Positions 37,815 to 50,000 of a stretch of 64,000 nucleotides of DNA are shown piece by piece. The DNA is from Oxyruncus cristatus (lineage: Eukaryota > Chordata > Aves > Passeriformes > Cotingidae). The notes beneath the pieces were generated by a model, which was not told the DNA's origin, did not search any database, and saw only the letters and a list, made by a program, of their open reading frames with translations. The stretch spans positions 1,171,259-1,235,258 of the forward strand of contig VXAY01002462.1 of assembly GCA_013399855.1 (NCBI GenBank). The letters run 5' to 3'. Made by a program: the position numbers and the translations under genes. Numbering within the stretch: the stretch's first letter is position 1; each line of letters begins with the position of its first letter.

Positions 37815-39290
37815 TGTCATAGGTTTAGCCCTTGTGCTTTCTGCACAGTTTTATCAACCCATAAATTTTGCTAATAAGTGGGAAGAGTTTGCACAGACAA
37901 AACAGATCTCCTTGAAATGGGGATTAATATTAAGATTTATTGCTACACACAACAAGAACTAAGGGAAATACTTATATATACAACAACTCTAACTAGTTTT
38001 CTATAATAACAAACTTACATATTTACAAGTACCACCCCTCCTTCTCTTCCTCAAAAACAGTCCAGAGGAAAAAGGAGAAGGGGAAAAAAAGTCTTTAAGG
38101 TAACAGTTCCACACCCCCACAGCTCTCTCTCTTTCTCCCCATCAGAATGCAGGGAAGTCTGCTTCCCACCTCTACCTGTTTGTTCACAGCCGCTGAGGGT
38201 TTTATCATGTTGTCACCATGGGATCTGGGGCTCCATGGAGGTTTCTTCCATGAGGAGTTTCAATGGGTTTCTTTAGACTCACCACCCCTCGCTGGGTCAC
38301 AGGGGTTCTGGGTTTCTTTTTGGTTCAGTCCACACCCAAGAACACTTTCTGATGCTGTGTTTCTGCTGCTTCAAGTAGCTTCTTCTCTTTTGCCCTCTGG
38401 AATTCTTCTGACTCTCTGCTTCTGGCCAGACACCCAATCTTGGCTCTCAGCCACGGCTGTTTACTCCAACTTCACCACCGCTCCCCCATTTGCAATGAAG
38501 GGGTCATTTGCCATCAACACCCGGTCCGGGCTTGCACTGTGCCCCTGGGGTTCAGGGGCTTAGTGTTAGGCTCAGCTTTGGACAAAAGTCCCAAGGTCGT
38601 CAGGGCTCAGCCCTTCAAAGGAGAATTCACTCAGCTTCTCTACCATTCTGTGGCTGCAATTCTTCTGCAGCTTGCTACATACAGCTTTCAGGTGATCCAG
38701 TCTTGGCCTCAAGCCATCTCTGCCCTCCCAGGGCTATCCAGGCCTCTGGGGGGAGAACCCACATGAAAGTCTCTTCACTCCAAATAATTTTCCACAGGTG
38801 GCAGGGGTTTTAGTTTTTAAGTCTTTTCCCCTGTTGTAGGGAGAGAGGGGGGGCTCCCCCTTGCCTCGGCACCCCCTCCTTTTTCACTGACCTTGGAGTT
38901 TCTGTCTTATCTCAGGTTCTTCTCTGCTCTCCACCGGCTGAAGTTTCTTCTGTAATGTCTCAGCCGAGCAGTTTTTCTCTGGAGTTTCCTCTCCACTCTG
39001 CTACATGCCTTGGCCAGAGGCTTCAGTGCCATGCCTGCTCCCAGCCCAAGGCCAGGGGAGGAGGGGGCCTGGCCCCCACTCGAGGGAGGCCCTGCTGCCT
39101 CCTTCACTCCATGGCTCCGAATTTCTTTCTGCACTACACACACAACACCTCACCTTCTTTTCCGGTTTGTGTTAAATATGTAATTCGTAGAGATGTCACA
39201 AAAGTCTCTGGTTGGCTACCTAGCCGGTATTTCACCTGGAATCAACCATCTTCTACCCTAATACTGAGGGGGATGGGCTAAACTGTGACA
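37815..39290 (-). mobile_element. Solo LTR of an avian endogenous retrovirus (1,476 bp)
   Basis: The ends are tgtcataggtttagccc and gggctaaactgtgaca, an imperfect inverted repeat starting TG and ending CA. Flanks are direct copies of AAGGC (37810-37814 and 39291-39295), a 5-bp target duplication that marks a single complete LTR. A 5-bp duplication fits ERVL-like (class III) elements in general. On the minus strand GATAAAACC (38206-38198) could be a TATA box and AATAAA (37941-37936) a polyadenylation signal 121 bp before the end, hence the orientation. No internal retroviral genes remain, so the copy presumably arose by LTR-LTR recombination. The G+C-rich open frames inside it are not genes. 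Confidence 0.85.
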
Positions 39291-39524
39291 AAGGCCCATA
39301 GAACAACTAACTAGACCATCTGCAAGAAACAGAACTCTTCCCCACCAAATTAGTAGAAGACAAAAAAGTGTTGCTAAAAACACATCACATGGAAAATTAA
39401 AAACATTTTATTCCTATGACAATGCAACAGGCTCTGAGTTTGGAAACAAAGTAGTAGATAGATTTGTTTTGACTTTACCAAGGCTGCTGGCACTACTTTA
39501 AGTAAGTTTTCCATAACTCAAGAA

Positions 39525-40210
39525 GCTAAGGCAGAAAGGGATCTGGGGGTGCTGATTGACAGGAAGCTGAACATGAGCCAGCAGTGTGCTCAGGTGGCCA
39601 AGAAGGCCAATGGCATCCTGGCCTATATCAGGAACAGTGTGGCCAGCAGGAACAGGGAGGTGATTCTGCCCCTGTACTCGGTGCTGGTGAGGCCACACCT
39701 GGAGTGCTGTGTCCAGTTCTGGATCCCTCAGTTCAGGAAGGATATTGAGGTGCTGGAGCAGGTCCAGAGAAGAGCAATGAGGCTGGTGAAGGGGCCTGAG
39801 CACAAGTCCTATGAGGAGAGGCTGAGGGAGCTGGGGTTGTTGAGCCTGGAGAAGAGGAGGCTCAGGGGAGACCTCATCGCTCTCTACAACTCCCTGACAG
39901 GAGGGGGGAGCCAGGTGGGGGTTGGTCTCTTCTCCCAGGCAACCAGCCGTAAGACAAGAGGGCATGGCCTTAAGCTGTGCCAGGGGAGGTTTAGGTTGGA
40001 TATTAGAAAGAAATTCTTTACAGAGAGAGTAATCAGGCATTGGAATGGGCTGCCCAGGGAAGTGGTGGATTCTCCGTCCCTGGAGGTTTTCAAGATGAGG
40101 CTGGACGTGGCACTTAATGCCATGGTTTAGTAACCACAGTGGGGTTGGATCAAGGGTTGGACTTGATGATCTCCGAGGTCCTTTCCAACCCATCTGATTC
40201 TATGATTCTA
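39525..40210 (+). mobile_element. CR1 LINE 3' fragment, relatively young
   Basis: 5'-truncated CR1 carrying the last part of ORF2 and the 3' end. An uninterrupted frame of 193 codons (39549-40130) reads the standard C-terminal blocks: [76 protein letters not shown] and [18 protein letters not shown]. The stop follows NAMV. The tail ends ctgattctatgattcta. The endonuclease and catalytic reverse-transcriptase motifs lie outside the copy, so it cannot move by itself. The lack of stops and the close fit to consensus suggest a younger insertion than the other CR1 copies here. Confidence 0.95.
39549..40130 (+). pseudogene. CR1 ORF2 C-terminal remnant (193 codons open)
   Basis: This is the coding part of the preceding CR1 fragment. 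It represents the thumb and C-terminal region downstream of the polymerase active site of the LINE protein, which in full-length elements joins an endonuclease and a reverse transcriptase on the element's own RNA. The first methionine is internal to the family's frame and not a true start. Without the catalytic Asp-Asp box it has no expected enzymatic activity. Confidence 0.85.
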
Positions 40211-41441
40211 AGGAGGATTAGCCTAAATGAAGATACTACACTGGGGACTAAAAGAAAAATCCCACTGGAAAACTGCCCTGAAAATGTAGTGATCTAGTAC
40301 CCTGCCAAAGTGAAATGTAGCTAAAAGGGATATGTCTAGGATCTGTAGCTATTCAAAATTTTCACTAAAGGTGTGTGTAATGGCAAAGTTTAGAAGATCT
40401 TGGCCACCAAATCTGAAAAAAGAGAAATAATCCCACCCTACCACCAACCATGAGGACACTATTAGTAAATTAAAGTTGTGAGCTATCACAATTAAGCAGG
40501 AACAACAAACTGCAGAAACTTTTTGTTATTTTTACTTAGCAATATCACATGTGAAAAAGGTGATGCTGTTGGAACTACTTAGGACTCAATCAGAATACCA
40601 TGTTGAGGAAGAGAATGACCCTTTTGTCTATAGCTGAAAAATAACAGATTTGCACTGCAGAAAAGAAGACTGAGCTTAGAGATTGGAAACATTTCTAACA
40701 GCATGAACTTCTGGAATAGGTGGGATGAAGAAATTACAAAACCTAATTTCTTTGAGAACTTTCAGAAAGCTAGTCAAAAATATGTCACAAACAACAGAAA
40801 TACATCTGATACGCTATATAGAATATTTTGGGACACAGAAGGAACACACAAGGCCTCAAGAGAGTTTTTCCATTCTAGTACCGTATGAAAAGCAAACCAT
40901 GGTGACACACAGAAATGGAGGAAAATACTAAACAATTTATTTAGGGTTTGGCTTGGCTTTGTTTTTTTTTTGTTCACAGCTTTTACTAAGAAATATTCAA
41001 ATATTATTATTGCACCATTATTCTGAAATGTAGCTCTCAGTTACTAATGTGGTTTGCTTTGGGCAAGCCCCTAGGAAACTCAATTTGACATTGTTTCCTT
41101 GAAAAAAGTTTCTTAGTAAAAAACAGGAGAAATTTAAAAAAGAGAAGAACAGAGATAGCTGCTTTCTTTCCAAGCAGAAATTTCCCACTAATTGTTCCCT
41201 CCCATGCTTACCTTTTGCAATGCAGTGCTATGAACGGACTAAATATCTAAAGCTTCCAAAAATCTAGACAAAGGAAAATGTATTTTCCCCACTGGCAATA
41301 CACCAGCATTAGAAATAAAATGTTACAGACTCCTTAGAGACAGCAGTATGTGATGAACAGAGAAAACTGAGAGCTCCAGGCTGACAGGTGGAATGCAGCA
41401 GTCCCTTCTATATTTTGTGACTGTAGCTTCAGAGTTGTACC
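40211..41441. other. Non-coding intronic stretch
   Basis: No gene or repeat family was recognised between the CR1 copy and the tRNA-derived SINE. Confidence 0.6.
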
Positions 41442-41587
41442 TCACAGAATCACAGAATATTCTGAGTTGGAAGGGACCCACAAGCATCGACAGGTCCAAC
41501 TCTTAAGTGAATGGCCCATATGGGGACCAAACCCATGACTTTTGAGTTATTAGGACTCTGCTCTAACCAACTGAGATAATCTCAGGG
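41442..41587 (-). mobile_element. tRNA-Ile-derived SINE with CR1-like tail (TguSINE1-like)
   Basis: Read on the minus strand, the head is a tRNA-like RNA polymerase III promoter: A box tatctcagttgg at 41578-41567 and B box ggtttggtcc at 41533-41524. Between them is the anticodon region cctaataactc, close to tRNA-Ile (AAT). It is followed by ccccatatgggcca and then a CR1-type tail (gggtcccttccaactcagaa, ending attctgtgattctgtga). The combination matches the passerine SINE TguSINE1 as I know it. It is about 146 bp. It is a retroposed copy and not a functional tRNA gene, because the acceptor stem and several tRNA positions are not maintained. Confidence 0.8.
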
Positions 41588-42845
41588 TATCTGTAGTACT
41601 GTGCTCCAGAAATCAAATTCTGATTTTACCTTAAAAAAACAAACCAAACCAAAAAATAGCACAAAAAAAATTCTACAAAAAACTCCAAGCCATCTTGGAT
41701 TTGATTGCAATCACAATGATGACAATAGCCTGTATACTATGCATTCTTCTTCAATCTGCCAGTAATTTAAAACAATAGTTTCAGGAGACTTAAATGATGT
41801 CAAGAAATCCATAGTTCTAAAACCTGTCTACACATCAGCATCATTAACTACTTGCTCTTGCTGGCTGGTTATTCTCTCTTGCTCCCAAGGCAGAGGCAGT
41901 GGTCACTTTGATGTTAAAATTCAGGATATAATCTTTTGGGGGCTTGTCTGTGTGTACAGGAGGATGAACAGAGAGGTGCATGAACTTGAGTGATCATTTA
42001 CCAATTAGCCCTTCTCTCTGCTAAAAGAAGGTAGTTCATCTAGATATTAAATGGCATCCTAGATTCATCCAGTTGGTATTTTCTTCATCTCCTAAAGAAG
42101 CTTAAACGTAATGATGTCATGCCAATAAAAGTTTCATTTCTTTTGATAAGTAGGCCAAAGTAGCAGATGTCTAGTTTAGCCTGAAGGAAAGGATGTTTAA
42201 TGGTGTGTTACAAATAAGAAGAAATGAAAAAAGGGCAACACATTTTCAATACTGCCTACTTTAAAAATGTGGTTTTACTGTATTATTTAAGTTGTACATC
42301 CCTGCTTATATTGCATTAGAATGACAGTAATAATTTCTCATTCAAGACTGGCTATTAAAAACCACCCCAGTGACCTTTAATATACTTAATAGTTAGCTCT
42401 TGATTTTATTTAAGTCTTGACCCACTACTTAGCTCTTGAATGGTCATCTACGAAAACTGGAGCATGATGGAGCTAAATACAAGGGATCAATTGTATCATT
42501 CCTTTCAAGCCCTCCACACATGTACGCTGTAAAATCCACTCGGCTCACTTGACTGGTTTAAAATGCAACACTGGTTTCCCAGAGAGGATAATGGACTAGT
42601 GTATAAACAGAAATGCAAAAAAAAAGGTAACAACGCAGCCCAAGTGATAGAAGCCTCTCGGGGGGGAAAAAAAATCATCTTTTGAAAGGGAACAGATGCT
42701 TTAGATACTACATGAATGTAGTTTTCAACATCAGTCTACTAAAAAACCCACACGACAATTTAAATATATTAAAAATAATAATGTTGTAACACTAAATTAT
42801 CAACAAAGCAGACCATACTCTACCAGTAGTGCCTAACCTAACACA

Positions 42846-42860
42846 AATAATAATAATAAT
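42846..42860. repeat. (AAT)n microsatellite
   Basis: Five AAT units read directly. Confidence 0.85.
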
Positions 42861-44932
42861 CACATATTACCAGTGGGCCTAGATGATATAATTATTCAAT
42901 GTTTCACTGACCTAGTAGCTAAATACATACCAAATTAAATAAGAGCACATGTTCCCTGTTTGCAGTCTTAGCAAAATCAGAGACCACAGAATTGATTCAC
43001 ATACAGGAATGGCAGAGAATAAGTGAAAAATCAGATCATATTAATTACATATACAACATGTACTTTATGTTGGAGAGGAAAAATTCCTACAGTCTGTGTT
43101 TTAAAACTCTGGAAAAAATCTATCTCTACATATCTCTGGCAAATCTCTCGGATAACTCTATCTTATCTGAAGCTCGTTTCTTTTCCCGTAGTGGATGAAG
43201 GATATTACAGAATTAGATGTGAAGAGATTCTGACCATCTTGTTTTTCATTCTGGATAGTCCATTAAAAATACTTAGTGTTTTACAGAATACAGTTTAAAA
43301 AATACTCCTCCCGTATTCTTGTTTTTGGAATAAAAAGTCCTTAGTGTGGTGGGCTGGATTCTTTAGTTAATTTTGAACCAAAACATTCTCTGCAGTATTT
43401 ACGCAGGGATCTTGCACACGCTGTGATCTCAGTTGAGCGCAAGGGGATATAAGAAATAGCACAGGCCTGAAAGGCACAACCCTCCACACAAAATTCTGTC
43501 CTCCACAGTCTGTATGTAGGCTACATTCCTTCATTTTCCTTTTCACGTGTTACAACATTTAGCAAACCAAAATGTGTTTCTTCTATTTTTCAACAAAAGT
43601 CACGGACACAGAAACAAAATTTGTCTTTCAGTGCTTTACTCCATGTTTTTACATTTCACAGAAATTCATACTCCAGAAGTTCCTCTGGAGAGCGAGGCAG
43701 AAAAGGTGAGATCTTAACATAGGATGCTTCAGAAGAAGCTTTAAGAAATAAGTTGACTTCCCGTTTACTAATAAGAATGAAATAAGGAAAACAGCAGAAA
43801 TTGTGAATAACTCTGTATTATTTTGTCTAGTATGTGTGGCGAATGTTGTGAAAGGCATTCTTTCAAAGCAGTGATTAGGGTCAGTGCAGAAAAGAACTGT
43901 ACACATTGTACTTGTGATTACATACACAGTTTATGCCCTTTCATACTGTGATTTAGTCTGCAGTGGATGCTCTAAATAACACGTGTAACTGCAGATTTAT
44001 AGAAAGGAGACAATTTCAGCAGTTCAGCAAGCTTATCAGAATGAGTTTGCAGATGAAACTGCACAACACTTTTAGAAATGAAATGTGAAGGACAGAGATG
44101 AGCAAAGTCTTTTTCTTCAAGGCTCTGGCTGGCTACCAGAGCATACAAGTGGATACTTGTAATTGACAATTTTTCTCTGGATTTATAGCAATACATTATT
44201 GTGATGCAACATACATGCCTAACAGTCACAGGGAATGGTGCATATTTTCCACGGTAGAAGGGTTTTTTTGGCAAGATCTACAGACTTAGCTGATTGCAGA
44301 CTCACACTCCTCATACATGAAAAAGGTGTTCCTCACTTGGAACCCACAAGCAAGGAATGGGTTCCCTTCTGTCAAGCTCTCGCCTTCATTATTGCCTACT
44401 TTGATATCAACTTTTCATGTTTCACTTAGCAGTAAACAACTGAGGCATAATGTACCCGTAAGAGGCAATTATCCTCACAGTGCTAATTGCTATGTAATAT
44501 TTCTGCACTTTAAGAGTAACAGAATACAAATGCTTGCCTTCTGCAGAAGCAGTTTGAGGATGAAGATACTACTGTACTAAACTATCAAGATTTCACCCAC
44601 GCAAGCAAATAGCAAAATCTGAAAATATAAATGCACAAACAACAAATTCATCCACACAATAAAGTGCTTTTGAGTGCAGTTTAGTTGCCTGCTACCTGAA
44701 ATGTTCTAGCATATCTGACTGATCTGTAGAAGGATTTCAAATATGATAGTCTCTGTGGGAGATCCCCTGCCCTTCTGGACTGGCAAAGAGACCAGGAGGG
44801 ATGCTACAATGAACCTTCGAAGATACTCACAAGTTGATTGTGTTTAGGGATCTGAACTGAGCCTTAAAATTTTAAGGAAAACAAAGTAAGCATGATTACT
44901 TAGTACCTTTTAAATAACATTCTGTCCTACTC

Positions 44933-44999
44933 ATGACTTCATGACTTCTTTCTGTACCCACTACTGCTGTACTTCTTTTTTCATTCTTCATGAAGTCAT
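44933..44999. repeat. Inverted repeat, 12-bp perfect arms
   Basis: ATGACTTCATGA at 44933-44944 is the exact reverse complement of TCATGAAGTCAT at 44988-44999, with 43 bp between. The left arm also overlaps a short tandem repeat of catgactt. Confidence 0.7.
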
Positions 45000-47023
45000 A
45001 AATGCAAATAACAAAACTAACTATACAATGATGGAAAATAAATCCTTCAGCAAAGGATTTATCTGTAAACCTCTTTCAGCAAAGTGTAATGCTACCTGCC
45101 TGTAGCTAGAAAAAATTTGAAGGTGTGAAATTAATTCACATGAATGGAGACACAGACTATTAGAAGTTAGCTTTGTATTTCAGAAGTGGCAGTGAATTAA
45201 GAAAAGGGAAGGTCTTAGAAGTAACTGATCATGAAGCTCTTTCTCATTTTTCTGTGCAATTTTACACTGATACCATCAATATTAAGCTTCTCAAGCAAAG
45301 AAAAATTTTTATTCCAATCACAACATGAATTCCACACTGCTGGAGGAAATGAATTAGGGAACATACACATTTGCCCTTTGCAGGTTATTAATGTGCTTAC
45401 CTGCTTGAAAAGTAGTGCTAAAATGAATCAACAGAACATGCCTTGCTGCTCTAGCTGTGGGTTTTTTCACCAGCCTCCCTTTAGTCATTTCCAACAACAC
45501 TTAAAAAGAACCCATCACCTCTTAATTTTGCTTTTTGGATGCTGATGTCGGTATGATATGAGGCCATAGGACAAAAGTCTGCTCTCAGGTTTCCATGTTG
45601 GAGCTTAGAAATGCTTCTCCAGTTGAACTTGCAGGACTCAGAAATGTCCCTCCTTTGGCCCCACATGTCTGGGTAACACAAGCTGAGTCACGCTCTGTAA
45701 ACTGAGTCCGAGAGCACCATTTGCTTTCTGAGCCACATACCTTCACAGAGGTAAAACTAACGTCTACACTCAAGTTTTTCAAGCTCTTGTGCAACGTAAA
45801 GCCATGGATAGGTGCATTAGCAGTTTGTAAAGTGGAACAAGCAAAGAAGGTTCTCCTTGTTTGTCTCATAGGTAACGCACATTTCCAACAAAAGGAACGA
45901 AACTATGAAAAGAACCAGAAGCTATTTCTGTTACTATTACTCCATGGAAAAGACAGTCTCCTGCCTAGGAGAAGAAAATCAAGTGCTTTGTTAAACACTT
46001 CAAAAAATTTAAAAATATTTGTTTCTTAATACATTCATAGTGCTGTATGAAGATGATTTTCTTCACTGATCTGTTCTAAAAACAATATATGCAGATAAAG
46101 AGACGAGGTGTGGAGTTTTTTTAAAAAAAAAATTTAAGCTTAATAATGAAACATTTCACCACCTTTCTTCTTCACCCATTAATTTTCCCATAGGGTGTCA
46201 GAGCAGCTGTTTATTGACTTTTTTTAACAACTCTTTTGCATTGTACAGGACATCACTGTCAACCTCCTCCTGTACACATCTGATAGTCTGCAATTTCCAT
46301 GCTACGTAGGAGGATGATCTGATATTGGTAGTTAACATGGCAGCAATATTAGCACCTTGCTAAGTAGTCAAAGACTTCTTATGTAATATTCCTCTGCTAA
46401 TTTACCACATATTCCAATCAGGAAATAACAGGCTGAAAACTATTCACCTACATTTTACAACTCATCTCCATACCAAAATACTTGATGATCCTCTGTGGGG
46501 GCCTGTCAGGGCATATGACATCTAAAAATTCTGTAATCTGCATAACCAGGCATGGGTACTTGATCATTTTGCAAAAATATTCCAGAATAGCACTGAAATT
46601 CTGTCTTTTCCTAACATTCCTAAGATATTTGACAGCATTAAAAATTAAAATGCTTTATTTTCTTAAAAAATTTGCATCATATTTGAGTCAGTATTAAAGA
46701 GGTTCATCCAAGTAAGGATTTTAGTTTGTTAATATGCCCCAGAGTCACAGCATGTCCCTATTACTTCAGAAGCTATAAAAATTAAAATGTTTTTGGGCAT
46801 TATCTAACATTGCTCTTCAACAGTGCTACTGTAGTTTTTATGCAGGACATAATGATTACAGAACTCAGTTTTATTTTTATTTTGTACCTTTCTTGATTTC
46901 TTAAGCAAACACCTCCAGACAGGAGGTATATCTGCCTACATGATGGAGGAAGTACTGAACAGAGCCACAGCTAAATACTACACATCTGGTTTTATGGCAA
47001 GTCAACAAGTCTGGCAATCCCAA

Positions 47024-47046
47024 AGCTTCTGCTCAGAGCAGAAGCT
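47024..47046. repeat. Perfect 23-bp palindrome (11-bp arms, 1-nt centre)
   Basis: AGCTTCTGCTC, one A, then GAGCAGAAGCT: the arms match exactly. I recognise neither an element nor a binding site. Confidence 0.8.
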
Positions 47047-50000
47047 ACAAACCCAACATATCACACTCCCTGCCACCATTTAAAACCTACTGCTCAGGAG
47101 GCAAGAGATTTGCCAAAGCTCTTTTTTGACCAAAGAAGCCACTTTTGAGAACAGAAAATTTGTGAATATGGTGCCTCCTCAGGACAATAAGCTTTTAAAG
47201 CTTTAAATGTCCCTGGAGACTTGTTGCTTCTTTGAAGGACTAAATTCAAACTCATGAGTAGGATTTCACAGCTCACATGAGACCACATAAAACCCTAGAT
47301 TTTGTTCCACTGCTTTATAACAGGTTTAACAGAAGTATAATTTGGGTTAGATAGGCCACATTCAAGTGTCCACAGATGTAACACTCCACCAGACCACTGC
47401 AGACTAAGGTTGTGGAAACTATACTGGGTTAGATTTTCTTCTCACCATGGCTGGCTGAGAAGGCAGGAAGCACAGCCACAGCTGAAAAAGACTGGAGCAG
47501 TTATACTTGTAACCATCAAGAACAAAAAATCCTCAAAATAAACAGAAAACTGGCAAGATACAAATCTTAAACAGTTCAGATAAACGCTCCAGCCCCTTGT
47601 TCAAATTTGCTTGAGAATGCCTTATTTAGCCTAAGCAAGTTCCTACTTATCTTAACATTATCTGAAAACTTAGAGAGTGCACACACATTTTATTCAGGCT
47701 ACATCAGGCTCATATACAAAAAACTGGACCAAGAGGATCTTTTAAGACACTCAGGTTAAACATTATGCCAGGTCAAGAAAGCTGCACAGTATCTGGAATT
47801 TATCTGATTAGCATCTGGCCAACTTGTAGCTCATGCTTCAAAAACCAGTGTAAGGCCAGGACTCCAATTAAACCACCACAGCCTTACAGGAATACATCAT
47901 TAGCTACAGTGCCAGCCAAGTTGGCACGGCTGTGAGCAACTAAAATGAAGATACAATCAATTATCTATTGCACAGGGAAGTGGTAAGATGGGATAACTAA
48001 GATGTAAAACATTTGTATAAATTAGGCCACTGCAAAGTTGAAACGAAATGTACAATATGGGAGTAACAGAAAAAAGACAGCCTGTGGAGAAGGCTCAGGA
48101 GGAAATGCCTATTCATCCTGAAGGGTCCAATGCACAATGTCATGCAAACACAGCCATGCAGCTTCCAGACCCCAGTTAGCTCACTGGTAGCCAGCTCAGG
48201 TCTCTGCACTGGTGGCACAACCTACCCTGAAGTTGGATAATCTACCACTGGATAACCATGGGCTGAGTATGGCTCAACTTCCTAGCAATGCACTTTGTGA
48301 TGGTAGATCATGATAATTAGAACTGCTGTTGCTAGAAAAATAGTAGCTCAGAAATAAGCAACCCAAGCCAGTAAATATAAAATAAATATTTAGTGTTGTG
48401 GGTTTCACCTGGAATTTCTAGTCTACATGTCACACAGCATCGTACATTTCCTTCAATGTATATAATATAGCTACTAATTTTATGTGATATGGCTATAATA
48501 TACAGCTAGAAATATAATAATAGGTAATAATACAGTTTAAGTATAATATTATAGAAAATATATTTTCTGTAGTGTAGATACTACTTTTATAACCCATATA
48601 ATTACTGTTTAGGGATAACACTACCTTTAGGAAGTTGTTTTCTTCCTTAGCCTTTGCAGTGAGTTATTGGTTACTGGGCTATGTATGGGATTTGTTTTTG
48701 AAAGGTAGAGAGGGGAAAAAAAAACAACCAAAACCCAAAAGATATGGAAATATCACATATAATTTCCTCTACCTGAATTTCTTAAGTTGTGTACAGCTTC
48801 AAGAGGGTTCTGCCCGTATGAAAGAATCTGAACCCTTCCAGCATAGGCTCGATGTCTATTCTAGGTAGATAAACTAGATAAACTAGAACAGAACAGAATA
48901 CTGCATCCCTAATTAGAAATATTCCTTTAAACTATAAATGAACAGATTAACATGGTAAGACACCGGCGCACACAGGCATAAACAAATCTTGACCTGTGTT
49001 TATTATTCAGGAACATACATATTTTAGAAAAAGCTGGCTATTCAAGTTTTTACGATGACTATATTCCAAGAACTTAAATCTTCAAAAGTTATCGTCTAAT
49101 GCGTAAGGGCATTGTGCAAGCACTGAGCATTTTCAGGATCCATTCCTTCTCATACAGAAACTTAACTCAGTTGGTAAGTTTCACAAAGCACAAACAACTA
49201 AAAGTGCATTTTCCAAATTCTCACCTGTTTCTCACAGGTAGTTTCTCTTTTTCCTTGACTGAACTTTTTACGGTTTATTTTTTCCTTTCTTAAAATCATT
49301 CACGGGTATCTGATATTCCTTACTAATTCCTAGAAACAAGATACACATTGTATTTGATCTTTGAAAGCACCTCTTTCTACTGTCACTGAAACAAAACTTG
49401 TTTAAAACTGTACGTAAATAAAGCACACCACAATAACAACACTGCCTTATTCTATGCCCAATATAACCTCTCTTTTGGTATAGACCAAAAACTGCATGAA
49501 GAACAACTAAAAAACTTCACAATGGAAGTATACCTGGATGCTTCTTGCTAATCAAACTTTACCATATGGAACATATTTTTTTGTGTACTGAACAATCTAT
49601 ATCAATGATGAGCTACAGTTTTGGCCTGGACTGTTTATGTGAAGTTTAGAAAATCCTTACAACATTCAGCTGAGGCGTCAGCAGGCCCGTCTGAGCTCCA
49701 AAACCTTTCCTATGCTTCACCTCAGGTGCTACAATAGGAATGCAACACAGGACTGTGACGTAGCTCTTTCCAAAAAACACACTATGCTTCTAACTGCAGT
49801 AAGAGAAACAAGGCAATGAGGGGTTTTAGCCCTGCACACACCTAGAGGCATTCTCCTAGCAACACTTATACAGACCTAATTTGGGTTAACAGAAATCTTA
49901 TCTAGTCCCTCCACTCCTAAAAAATTCCATTTTCTCTCTCTTGCATTATTCCTGAGTCAGCAAATACTTTTAACCCACACTGTTCTGAACCGAGCTTTCA

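Noticed and set aside
38147..38813. Overlapping open frames of 100-138 codons
   Set aside because: They lie wholly inside the solo LTR and reflect its higher G+C, not genes.
39498..40193. 231-codon frame on the minus strand
   Set aside because: It is the antisense shadow of the CR1 ORF2 remnant.
41500..41587. Functional tRNA-Ile gene
   Set aside because: A and B boxes are present, but the acceptor stem is not kept and the unit is fused to a CR1-type tail, so it is a SINE.
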